Source: Rhodobacter sp.
Lineage (GTDB): Bacteria; Pseudomonadota; Alphaproteobacteria; Rhodobacterales; Rhodobacteraceae
Assembly (NCBI GenBank): GCA_027482795.1
Contig: JAIXVS010000226.1
Location: forward strand, 1 to 5,121
Length of the DNA: 5,121 nucleotides
Reading direction: 5' to 3'
Shown here: in pieces, positions 1 to 4,548 of the stretch
Layout: every line of letters begins with the position of its first letter
Numbering within the stretch: position 1 is the stretch's first letter
Notes under the pieces: model-generated
Databases searched by the model: none
What the model was told of the DNA's origin: nothing
Seen by the model: only the letters and a program-made list of their open reading frames with translations
Made by a program: the position numbers and the translations under genes

Positions 1-1
1 C

Positions 2-502
2 ATCACGCGGGCGGAAGAATTGTGTTACATCTCATTCGCCAGCAATCGGCGTGTGTATGGCCAATGGCAAAGCCAACTCCCCAGCCGCTTTATCGATGAA
101 TTGCCAGCGGGGCATGTCGATGTGCAAACCCCGCCCAGCCTGAACGGCGGCGCTTATGGCGCGGCTGCCCCCAGCTTTTCGGCGGCATTTGACGACCGCG
201 TGGCCAATGCCGATGGCTATGACAGCCCCGGCTGGCGGCGGATGCAAGATCGCGGCAGCCAGCGCGGCACATCGCAGCCGCGCGAGGCGCGCAATATCAC
301 CATCGATGCGCAGGTGCTGTCGGCCTATGGCAGTGGCGATAGGGTCTTTCACCAGAAATTCGGCTATGGCGAGGTGATCGCGACCGAAGGCAACAAGCTG
401 GTGGTGGAATTCGACCATGCGGGCGAAAAGCATGTGGTGGCAAGCTGGGTGATTCCCGCCCATCAGGCCGAAACCCCACCCAGCGATGACGTGCCGTTCT
501 AA
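2..502 (+). CDS. uvrD: ATP-dependent DNA helicase UvrD/PcrA, C-terminal part (5' end outside the window)
   Basis: This is the last 166 residues of a superfamily 1A 3'-to-5' DNA helicase. The family unwinds DNA in nucleotide excision and mismatch repair. The reading frame is open from base 2, so the true start lies upstream. The first residues (ITRAEE, then YISFASNRRVYGQ) fit the end of helicase motif VI and the strand after it. QLPSRFIDELP (about residues 24-35) is a hallmark of UvrD/PcrA just after the motor core. A low-complexity linker follows (about 40-100). The last ~50 residues (GDRVFHQKFGYGEV ... VVEFDHAGEKHVVASWV) form the Tudor-like C-terminal domain, which contacts RNA polymerase in PcrA/UvrD. 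It converges with the small-RNA unit on the other strand. The family call is firm. Whether the gene is named uvrD or pcrA is convention, and the ATPase motifs cannot be checked here. Confidence 0.93.
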   Translation: MTRAEELCYISFASNRRVYGQWQSQLPSRFIDELPAGHVDVQTPPSLNGGAYGAAAPSFSAAFDDRVANADGYDSPGWRRMQDRGSQRGTSQPREARNITIDAQVLSAYGSGDRVFHQKFGYGEVIATEGNKLVVEFDHAGEKHVVASWVIPAHQAETPPSDDVPF

Positions 503-530
503 GGCGCGGCACGCGGTGGCGCTTTGATTT
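501..530 (+). terminator. Probable intrinsic terminator of the helicase gene
   Basis: AAGGCGC (501-507) can pair with GCGCTTT (519-525) with one G-U wobble. An inner CAC/GTG helix (510-512 with 516-518) closes the loop, and TTTGATTT follows. The hairpin overlaps the stop codon. The T-tract is short and interrupted, so termination strength is uncertain. Confidence 0.45.
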
Positions 531-551
531 AATGGCAATTCAAACTGTCTG

Positions 552-589
552 AAAAGACAAACGGCACCCCGTGGGAGGACGGGGTGCCG
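552..589 (-). terminator. sRNA array hairpin 6, acting as intrinsic terminator
   Basis: A perfect 10-bp stem (580-589 with 562-571, CGGCACCCCG and its complement) carries the loop TCCTCCCA. On the minus strand TTTGTCTTTT (561-552) follows at once. The last array unit therefore both displays the motif and should end the DUF1127/sRNA transcript. Confidence 0.75.
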
Positions 590-596
590 AATATGC

Positions 597-624
597 GCGC
601 ACTGTGGGAGGACAGCGTCTGCGC
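597..624 (-). repeat. sRNA array hairpin 5
   Basis: Inner stem CTGT/ACAG (612-615 with 602-605) closes a six-base loop CCTCCC. Outer stem 620-624 pairs with 597-601, with a 4-nt bulge (616-619). The motif reads GTCCTCCCAC, as in hairpin 6. Confidence 0.75.
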
Positions 625-629
625 AGGGT

Positions 630-658
630 GGCCATCGGGGGAGGAGGATCCGAGGGCC
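630..658 (-). repeat. sRNA array hairpin 4
   Basis: Stem 650-653 with 635-638, then one mismatch, then 655-658 with 630-633 (GGCC/GGCC). The minus-strand loop is ATCCTCCTCCC. The loop resembles hairpin 1 (CTCCTCCTCCC). Confidence 0.75.
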
Positions 659-661
659 GTC

Positions 662-694
662 CCACAGCGCCAAGGGAGGGAGGAGGCGCGGTGG
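662..694 (-). repeat. sRNA array hairpin 3
   Basis: Inner stem GCGCC/GGCGC (685-689 with 667-671) and outer stem CCAC/GTGG (662-665 with 691-694) are separated by one mismatch (666/690). The minus-strand loop is TCCTCCCTCCCTT, and CCTCCTCCC occupies 686-678. The loop resembles hairpin 2. Confidence 0.8.
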
Positions 695-710
695 AAACCG
701 TTATAAAAAG

Positions 711-745
711 GCGGCGGCGCTAGGGAGGGAGGAGCGCGCCGCCGC
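711..745 (-). repeat. sRNA array hairpin 2
   Basis: Inner stem 733-737 pairs with 717-721, and outer stem 740-745 pairs with 711-716, with a 2-nt bulge at 738-739. The minus-strand loop is CCTCCCTCCCT. CTCCTCCC (734-727) begins in the stem and runs into the loop. Confidence 0.78.
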
Positions 746-754
746 GCCATGATT

Positions 755-779
755 GGCCCTTGGGAGGAGGAGTAGGGCC
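755..779 (-). repeat. sRNA array hairpin 1 (nearest the DUF1127 gene)
   Basis: Minus-strand stem GGCCCT (779-774) pairs with AGGGCC (760-755). The 13-nt loop is ACTCCTCCTCCCA. It starts 10 nt after the DUF1127 stop codon, so the two must share a transcript unless a promoter lies inside the coding end. Confidence 0.8.
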
Positions 780-788
780 TTTCAGGAA

Positions 789-1007
789 TTACTTGGTGCC
801 GTAGGCCGCTTCAAAGGCGATGTCGCCCAGAATGGCGCGGTGGATGCCCAGATCGGCCAGATCGCGGTCCGACAGGCTGTTAAGCTCGCGCAGCGTGCTT
901 AGGTACACTTGACGCTGACGCAGTGCTGCGGTGATCCCTGCGGTTGCCGACAGAACGCGCGACAGAAGCGAGATTTGCGAAGAACGGGTTGCGGTAACGT
1001 ATGCCAT
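789..1007 (-). CDS. ccaF1: Small DUF1127 protein, CcaF1-like RNA-binding protein
   Basis: This is a 72-residue basic protein. The DUF1127 core lies at about residues 28-60 (RQVYLSTLRELNSLSDRDLADLGIHR), with the family pattern of a basic helix followed by LSDR(D/E)LADLGI. The C-terminal GDIAFEAAYG is typical of Rhodobacteraceae members. There is no signal peptide or membrane segment, so it should be cytoplasmic. In Rhodobacter sphaeroides the DUF1127 protein in front of the CcsR sRNAs (CcaF1, about 70 residues) binds RNA and influences sRNA maturation and RNA turnover. Length and neighbourhood match that protein. The ATG is preceded by GTGAGG with five bases between GAGG and the start. The sRNA hairpins begin 10 nt after the stop, so the mRNA 3' region is the probable sRNA precursor. 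The family is certain. Orthology to ccaF1 rests mainly on the adjacent array, since these genomes hold several DUF1127 genes. Confidence 0.88.
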   Translation of the reverse strand: MAYVTATRSSQISLLSRVLSATAGITAALRQRQVYLSTLRELNSLSDRDLADLGIHRAILGDIAFEAAYGTK

Positions 1008-1327
1008 GGTAGCCTCACATTTTTTTTGGACGCCGTGTCTTAGCCGAATGCCTTGACTTGTCTTGCGTCGATGAGGTGAATATGCCCATTATGCTGCACT
1101 TGCACAATCCCGCCCCTGCGCAATGCCGCCATGCAGCGCGCGCATGGCTTAGCGTCACGGAATTGTCATAATTTACAATGGGTTCGCACAAGAAATGTGC
1201 AAAGTATAAACATTTCCGCAGGGTGTTCCGCAATGCTGCACCTGCGAAGGTTGCGCTAACATACTGGTTTGCCCTTGTTCTTTTGGAAAAAGGGGCCAAT
1301 TTTGGCGCTAAATGCAAAGGATAGAAG
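1008..1327. other. Divergent intergenic region between the DUF1127 gene and apbC
   Basis: These 320 bp hold no convincing gene or RNA. They should carry both divergent promoters, but I found no clear promoter for apbC. Two palindromes stand out. ATTGT/ACAAT arms (1162-1166 and 1175-1179) are spaced by 8 nt. TTCGCACA/TGTGCAAA arms (1183-1190 and 1196-1203, 7 of 8 complementary) are spaced by 5 nt. They could be operator sites. A long minus-strand reading frame crosses the region but resembles no family I know. Confidence 0.5.
1079..1107 (-). promoter_or_regulatory. Candidate promoter of the DUF1127/sRNA unit
   Basis: On the minus strand TTGTGC (1107-1102) and CATATT (1084-1079) are 17 bp apart, which predicts a start near 1072 and a leader of ~65 nt. 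In R. sphaeroides the equivalent promoter is RpoHI/RpoHII dependent. I cannot assign a sigma factor from this match. Confidence 0.3.
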
Positions 1328-2422
1328 ATGAGCCTAGATCGTGCTGCCGTATTAACCATTCTTGACCAAATCCTAACGCCAGATGGCCGCTCGCTGATGG
1401 CGCGCGATGTGGTCCGGGCCTTGGATATTCAAGGCGATTTGGTGCGATTCGTGATCGAGGCGGCCAGCCCAGATGAGGCGCGCGCGCTGCAAAGCGCATC
1501 GGCGCAGGCGGAAGCGGCCATTAAGGATGCTGGGGCCAAAACGGTGCAGATCGTGATGACGGCGCATGGGCCTGCGGCCAAAGCTGCGCCCGCTGCGCCC
1601 CCGCCAAACCTTGGGGGTGGCGTGAAGATTGGCCAGCATCCCACCCCGCACCAAGGTGGCCCAGCCCCGATTGCGGGTATTGCGCGCATTATTGCCATTG
1701 GGTCGGGCAAGGGCGGGGTGGGGAAATCCACGCTGTCGTCGAACCTTGCCGTGGCACTGGCGCGGCGGGGGCGGCGCGTGGGCCTGCTGGACGCCGATAT
1801 ATACGGCCCCAGCCAGCCGCGCATGATGGGCGTGTCAAAGCGCCCCGCCAGCCCTGACGGCAAAATCATTGAACCCTTGCAGGCGCATGGTGTGACGATG
1901 ATGTCGATTGGCCTGATGCTGAAAGAGGACGAGGCGGTGATTTGGCGCGGCCCGATGCTGATGGGCGCGCTGCAACAATTGCTGACGCAGGTCGCTTGGG
2001 GCACGCTGGATGTGCTGATTATCGATTTGCCGCCAGGGACGGGCGATGTGCAGCTATCGCTGTGTCAGCGCACGCAGCTGTCGGGCGCGATTGTGGTATC
2101 AACCCCGCAGGATGTGGCCCTGCTGGATGCGCGCAAGGCGCTGGATATGTTTGCCAAGCTGAAAACGCCTGTGCTTGGCCTGATCGAGAATATGTCCACC
2201 TATATCTGCCCCAATTGCGGGCACGAGGCGCATTTGTTTGGCCATGGCGGCGTGGCGGCGGAAGCGCAGCGGCAGGACTTGCCCTTCCTTGGGGAATTGC
2301 CGCTGTCGATTGATGTGCGCCTTGCGGGCGATGCAGGCACGCCGATTGCATTGGGCGATAGCGCTGCGGCGCAGGCCTATGCCCGATTGGCGCAGCGGCT
2401 GATTGGCGGCGGAATGGCCTGA
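1328..2422 (+). CDS. apbC: Mrp/ApbC family iron-sulfur cluster carrier ATPase
   Basis: This 364-residue P-loop protein binds and transfers [4Fe-4S] clusters to apo-proteins in the cytoplasm. Residues ~5-82 form the N-terminal MIP18/DUF59-like domain. An Ala/Pro/Gly-rich linker follows (~83-117). The ATPase domain begins with the deviant Walker A motif KGGVGKST (128-135) and continues with DADIYGPSQPRMMG (155-168) and the Walker B/switch motif DLPPGTGD (233-240). CPNC (Cys294 and Cys297) holds the two cysteines that bridge the cluster across the dimer. The length is normal for the two-domain bacterial form. AAAGGA six bases before the ATG is a good ribosome binding site. The gene stands alone between a divergent neighbour and its own terminator. 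The name mrp is equally used. Nothing suggests truncation. Confidence 0.95.
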   Translation: MSLDRAAVLTILDQILTPDGRSLMARDVVRALDIQGDLVRFVIEAASPDEARALQSASAQAEAAIKDAGAKTVQIVMTAHGPAAKAAPAAPPPNLGGGVKIGQHPTPHQGGPAPIAGIARIIAIGSGKGGVGKSTLSSNLAVALARRGRRVGLLDADIYGPSQPRMMGVSKRPASPDGKIIEPLQAHGVTMMSIGLMLKEDEAVIWRGPMLMGALQQLLTQVAWGTLDVLIIDLPPGTGDVQLSLCQRTQLSGAIVVSTPQDVALLDARKALDMFAKLKTPVLGLIENMSTYICPNCGHEAHLFGHGGVAAEAQRQDLPFLGELPLSIDVRLAGDAGTPIALGDSAAAQAYARLAQRLIGGGMA

Positions 2423-2455
2423 CGGGGCGTTCTGGGAATTCATGGGAGATTTCGG

Positions 2456-2487
2456 AAAAATCGGGCCTCGCGCCCGATTTTTTGTTT
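2456..2487 (+). terminator. Intrinsic terminator of apbC, possibly bidirectional
   Basis: An 11-bp stem (2456-2466 with 2472-2482, core ATCGGGC/GCCCGAT) has the 5-nt loop CTCGC. It is flanked by an A-run on the left and TTTTTTG on the right, so it can end transcripts from either strand. It lies 34 nt after the apbC stop. Confidence 0.88.
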
Positions 2488-2535
2488 GAATCGCCACCGA
2501 ATCTGCGCGATGCATGGGTGTTGCCATTGGAAAGC

Positions 2536-2582
2536 GACGCGATTTTGCCCTGCGCCGCAAAAAATTCAAAAAATTTCGCGTC
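2536..2582. other. Inverted repeat in the apbC-mraZ intergenic region
   Basis: GACGCGA (2536-2542) is perfectly complementary to TCGCGTC (2576-2582). Four more T/A pairs are possible with a 2-nt bulge. The 20-odd-base loop is A-rich. It follows the apbC terminator and has no gene around it. Function unknown. Confidence 0.35.
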
Positions 2583-2610
2583 AAGGGTGCATTACAAGAT
2601 GTAGGGGTTG

Positions 2611-2640
2611 ATTGGCCAAAATAGGCCAAAAATGGCCGAT
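2611..2640. repeat. Three 10-bp GGCC repeats
   Basis: ATTGGCCAAA, ATAGGCCAAA and AATGGCCGAT follow one another with GGCC at 2614, 2624 and 2634, exactly one helical turn apart. This would place the same DNA face towards one protein. It lies ~140 bp before the predicted leader start. No known binding protein can be named. Confidence 0.55.
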
Positions 2641-2706
2641 ATGTTGATTTAGGGTGCGCTATATCTTGTGCTAACCCCTTGCCGCAAACCAGATATTCCG
2701 CGTTTT

Positions 2707-2740
2707 CCCAAAAAAACCCATTGCATCCCATGTCTGCCCA
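2707..2740 (-). promoter_or_regulatory. MraZ boxes: four TGGG units at 10-bp spacing
   Basis: CCCA occurs at 2707, 2717, 2727 and 2737, so the minus strand reads TGGG-N6 four times in phase. MraZ of E. coli binds direct TGGG-type repeats with a 10-bp period ahead of its own operon and represses it. Here the boxes surround the candidate -35 element (2721-2726) and fill its spacer, which suits autorepression. Binding is inferred from the repeat and from mraZ downstream. Confidence 0.72.
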
Positions 2741-2749
2741 TGGCATAGA
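2721..2749 (+). promoter_or_regulatory. Candidate promoter of the UpsM leader and dcw operon
   Basis: TTGCAT (2721-2726) and CATAGA (2744-2749) are 17 bp apart and predict a start near 2756. Both elements are poor matches to consensus. Support comes from the MraZ boxes over them and from base 2756 being the first base of a long RNA stem. Confidence 0.42.
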
Positions 2750-2755
2750 TATCTC

Positions 2756-2974
2756 ATCGGAAAGCGGCAAAGACAGGTAAGGGGCGCATAAAGACCCCGT
2801 AAACCGAAAAAAATCTGAGGCAGTTTTCATACAGGCATCCGCCTTTCCGATATTTAGATCCGGCGCGCTGGCGAGCAGACATCATTCCCCAGATGGTCGG
2901 CGCAGCAGGACGCCCAGCGATGGGACAGGCGACGGGTCGAGCAGTGGCAGCAGCTCGGCCCGTCTTTTCTTTTT
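2756..2974 (+). ncRNA. upsM: UpsM-like sRNA / 5' leader of the dcw operon
   Basis: A leader of ~219 nt is predicted between the MraZ-box promoter and a strong terminator before mraZ. Its 5' end folds on itself: 2756-2767 pairs with 2839-2851 over 12 bp with one bulged C. Inside, GGGG/CCCC (2781-2784 with 2795-2798) forms a hairpin, followed by an A/U-rich stretch (2801-2832) that could be an RNase E site. A second domain is closed by CGCTGGCG (2866-2873) and CGCCCAGCG (2911-2919), then comes the terminator. In Rhodobacter sphaeroides the abundant sRNA UpsM, about 200 nt, arises by premature termination in the long dcw leader; its cleavage by RNase E involves the sRNA StsR. Position, length and ending match. 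The 5' end is an estimate, and I did not compare sequence with UpsM. Confidence 0.75.
2931..2974 (+). terminator. Strong intrinsic terminator in the mraZ leader (3' end of UpsM)
   Basis: GACGGGTCGAGC (2931-2942) pairs with GCTCGGCCCGTC (2953-2964) in a 12-bp stem with one U-G wobble. The loop is AGTGGCAGCA and TTTTCTTTTT follows. It lies 48 nt before the mraZ start and no gene ends in front of it, so it must act on a leader RNA. Only transcripts that read through reach the division genes. Confidence 0.88.
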
Positions 2975-2975
2975 C

Positions 2976-3002
2976 GGGGTCCAAGGCTTCAAACTTGGCC
3001 CC
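2976..3002 (+). other. Second hairpin just before the mraZ ribosome binding site
   Basis: GGGG-T-CCAAG (2976-2985) pairs with CTTGGCCCC (2994-3002) with a single bulged T and the loop GCTTCAAA. It starts one base after the terminator T-tract and ends 7 nt before the ribosome binding site, and has no T-tract of its own. It may protect the 5' end of processed mRNA or tune mraZ translation. Confidence 0.5.
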
Positions 3003-3009
3003 AGATGAT

Positions 3010-3014
3010 AGGAG
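3010..3014 (+). promoter_or_regulatory. mraZ ribosome binding site that selects the GTG start
   Basis: AGGAG lies 8 nt before GTG 3023. It sits inside the extended frame that would begin at ATG 3005, and that ATG has no such site before it. This favours the GTG. Confidence 0.7.
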
Positions 3015-3022
3015 CACTGGCC

Positions 3023-3526
3023 GTGGCCAGCGAGGCGTTCAGAGGCGAGTTCTACCAGAAGGTAGATGCCAAAGCGCGGGTATCCATACCCGCCGCTTTT
3101 CGCCGCATTCTGGAGGCTGAAGACCCCTCATCGCCCGAATTTCCCCGCCCCCGCGTGTACATGGTGTACGGCGGGGCAAAGCGCAATTTCGTGGAATGCT
3201 ATTCCAAAGCGGGCGCAGATGCGCTGGCGGGCAAGATTGAAGCCATGGAATTGGGATCGCCAGAGCGCGACCGCGCAGAGCGCGATTTGATTTCGCGGTC
3301 TGTCATGGTGGAAATTGAACCCGACGGGCGCATTGTGCTGCCTGCCAAAGTGCGCGCCAAAATGGGCTTTGGCGAGGCGGATGTGGCAGGCGAGGCGGCC
3401 TTTGCAGGTTATACCAACCGCTTTAAGCTGTACCGCCGCGACGTTTATGACGCCGAATTTGGCGATGAAGATGATGATGGCATCGATCCCTTGGCCCTTG
3501 TTGGCAGGGCGGCGAGGGCGGGTTGA
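3023..3526 (+). CDS. mraZ: Transcriptional regulator MraZ of the dcw operon
   Basis: A 167-residue protein with two SpoVT-AbrB (swapped-hairpin) repeats that binds DNA as a ring-shaped oligomer and represses its own division operon. The first repeat reads KVDAKARVSIPAAFRR (13-28) and the second EIEPDGRIVLPAKVRAKMG (97-115). Both contain the D-x-x-x-R or DGR turn typical of the family. An acidic stretch lies near the C-terminus (EFGDEDDDG, about 145-153). FRGEFYQKVDAKAR is the usual MraZ N-terminus. The GTG at 3023 is preferred for its ribosome binding site; an in-frame ATG at 3005 would add six residues. The stop TGA shares one base with the rsmH ATG. Its likely binding sites are the four TGGG boxes at 2707-2740. 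The family is certain; the start is probable. Confidence 0.93.
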   Translation: MASEAFRGEFYQKVDAKARVSIPAAFRRILEAEDPSSPEFPRPRVYMVYGGAKRNFVECYSKAGADALAGKIEAMELGSPERDRAERDLISRSVMVEIEPDGRIVLPAKVRAKMGFGEADVAGEAAFAGYTNRFKLYRRDVYDAEFGDEDDDGIDPLALVGRAARAG

Positions 3527-4548
3527 TGGGCACGCCGCTTGCGCCAGCCGATGATCCTGCGCGCGCCCCGCATATTCCTGTGTTGCTGCGCCCCCTGCTG
3601 GCGGCTGTGGCCCCCGTTGCGGGGGTTTGGTTGGACGGCACTTTTGGCGCGGGTGGCTATTCGCGCGGTTTGCTGAACGCGGGCGCCGCAAAGGTGATTG
3701 GCATTGACCGTGACGAGACGGCGATTGCCGCAGCCAGCCCCATGCAGGCCGAATTTGGCAACCGTTTGTCGCTGGTGCTGGGCACGTTTTCGCAGTTGGA
3801 TATTTTGGCGGGCGAGGCGCTGGACGGCGTGGTGCTGGATTTGGGCGTATCTTCGATGCAGATCGACCGCGCCGAACGCGGATTTTCGTTTCAAAAAGAC
3901 GGCCCGCTGGATATGCGCATGGGGCAAAGTGGCCCTTCTGCGGCGGATATGGTGGCAACCGCCCCTGAATCCGCGCTTGCGGACATTCTGTTTCATTTTG
4001 GCGAAGAGCGCGCCGCGCGCCGCATTGCCCGCGCCATTATTGATGCCCGCACCCGCGCGCCCATCACCCGAACGCTGGAATTGGCCGAGATTATCGCCAA
4101 ATGCCTGCCGCGCCCAAAACCTGGTCAAAGCCATCCTGCCACGCGCAGCTTTCAGGCGCTGCGCATTGCCGTGAATGGCGAGTTTGACCAGTTGGTCGCG
4201 GCCCTGTCGGCGGCCGAGCGGGCGCTAAAGCCGGGCGGATTGCTGGCGGTTGTCACCTTTCATTCGCTAGAAGACCGCGTTGTGAAGCGGTTTTTCCAAA
4301 CTGCATCGGGGGATGCGCCCAACACCAACCGCTATGCGCCAGAAGCGGATAAAACCACAGCGCGGTTTGAATTGATCACGCGCAAGGCTGTTGGCCCTGA
4401 TGACGAAGAACTGGCTGAAAACCCCCGCGCGCGGTCGGCCAAGCTGCGTGTGGCGCGGCGCACCGATGCACCCGCGCAGGCGCTGGCGGGCGCAGAGCTG
4501 GATGCGCCGCAATTGCCCGAAGGCGGTTCAAACAGGGGGCGTCGGTAA
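3526..4548 (+). CDS. rsmH: 16S rRNA (cytosine(1402)-N4)-methyltransferase RsmH (MraW)
   Basis: A 340-residue S-adenosylmethionine-dependent enzyme that methylates N4 of C1402 in the 16S rRNA decoding centre. HIPVLL (16-21) and the SAM loop DGTFGAGGYSRGLL (37-50) open the Rossmann fold. IGIDRDETAI (58-67) holds the acidic residue expected to bind the ribose. DGVVLDLGVSSMQID (100-114), FSFQKDGPLDMRM (120-132), HPATRSFQALRIAVN (203-217) and FHSLEDRVVK (245-254) are all diagnostic. NPRARSAKLRV (299-309) ends the conserved part, with an Ala/Pro/Gly-rich tail after it. ATG 3526 overlaps the mraZ stop by one base, and GAGG lies 8 nt before it. A TTG one codon upstream is possible but less likely. 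Length is normal and all key motifs are present. Confidence 0.96.
   Translation: MGTPLAPADDPARAPHIPVLLRPLLAAVAPVAGVWLDGTFGAGGYSRGLLNAGAAKVIGIDRDETAIAAASPMQAEFGNRLSLVLGTFSQLDILAGEALDGVVLDLGVSSMQIDRAERGFSFQKDGPLDMRMGQSGPSAADMVATAPESALADILFHFGEERAARRIARAIIDARTRAPITRTLELAEIIAKCLPRPKPGQSHPATRSFQALRIAVNGEFDQLVAALSAAERALKPGGLLAVVTFHSLEDRVVKRFFQTASGDAPNTNRYAPEADKTTARFELITRKAVGPDDEELAENPRARSAKLRVARRTDAPAQALAGAELDAPQLPEGGSNRGRR

Larger units (their letters stand above)
562..779 (-). ncRNA. CcsR / 'cuckoo'-type small RNA array: six UCCUCCC-loop hairpins behind the DUF1127 gene
   Basis: On the minus strand, starting about 10 nt after the DUF1127 stop codon, six stem-loops follow each other with 3-16 nt spacers. 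Stems differ in sequence, but every loop carries UCCUCCC, and the four proximal ones carry CUCCUCCC. This is anti-Shine-Dalgarno-like and resembles the 16S rRNA 3' end. In Rhodobacter sphaeroides, four homologous sRNAs (CcsR1-4) with a CCUCCUCCC motif lie behind the DUF1127 gene ccaF1. They are co-transcribed with it under stress sigma factors (RpoHI/RpoHII), processed from the transcript, and act on C1 metabolism and the pyruvate dehydrogenase complex; related RNAs are called cuckoo RNAs. Gene order, strand and motif all match. The number of mature RNAs is unknown: six hairpins could be three two-hairpin RNAs, with an A/U-rich spacer at 695-710 as a likely cleavage region. Targets here are inference from R. 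sphaeroides. Confidence 0.85.

Noticed and set aside
32..673. 213-residue minus-strand reading frame across the helicase end and sRNA array
   Set aside because: It is the complement of the real helicase frame plus the hairpin array, with no recognisable domain.
572..773. GGGAGGA motifs as Shine-Dalgarno sites of small plus-strand genes
   Set aside because: No start codons follow at proper spacing with sensible frames, and each motif is locked in a hairpin loop whose active strand is minus.
562..779. CRISPR-like or simple GGGAGG repeat array
   Set aside because: Only 7-11 bases recur, spacing varies (3-16 nt between hairpins), and each motif is enclosed by its own inverted repeat. That fits sRNA hairpins, not CRISPR or a microsatellite.
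1053..1082. Plus-strand promoter TTGACT with a downstream A/T-rich element for apbC
   Set aside because: The -35 is good but the best element at 18 bp (TGAATA) is poor, and the start would be ~240 nt before apbC. Not strong enough to list.
1015..1359. 114-residue minus-strand reading frame in the DUF1127-apbC gap
   Set aside because: It overlaps the DUF1127 promoter/leader and the apbC start, shows no family resemblance, and lacks the codon bias of neighbouring genes.
2099..2830. 243-residue minus-strand reading frame over the apbC 3' end and the intergenic region
   Set aside because: It runs through the apbC terminator, both phased repeat arrays and the UpsM start, and its residue composition is not protein-like. 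The regulatory signals explain the region better.
2756..2974. RNase P RNA or a known riboswitch in the mraZ leader
   Set aside because: The conserved RNase P core sequences are absent and no riboswitch aptamer signature is recognisable. The UpsM-like leader fits position and ending.
3128..3958. 276-residue minus-strand reading frame opposite mraZ and rsmH
   Set aside because: It is antisense to two firmly identified genes, a common GC-rich artefact.
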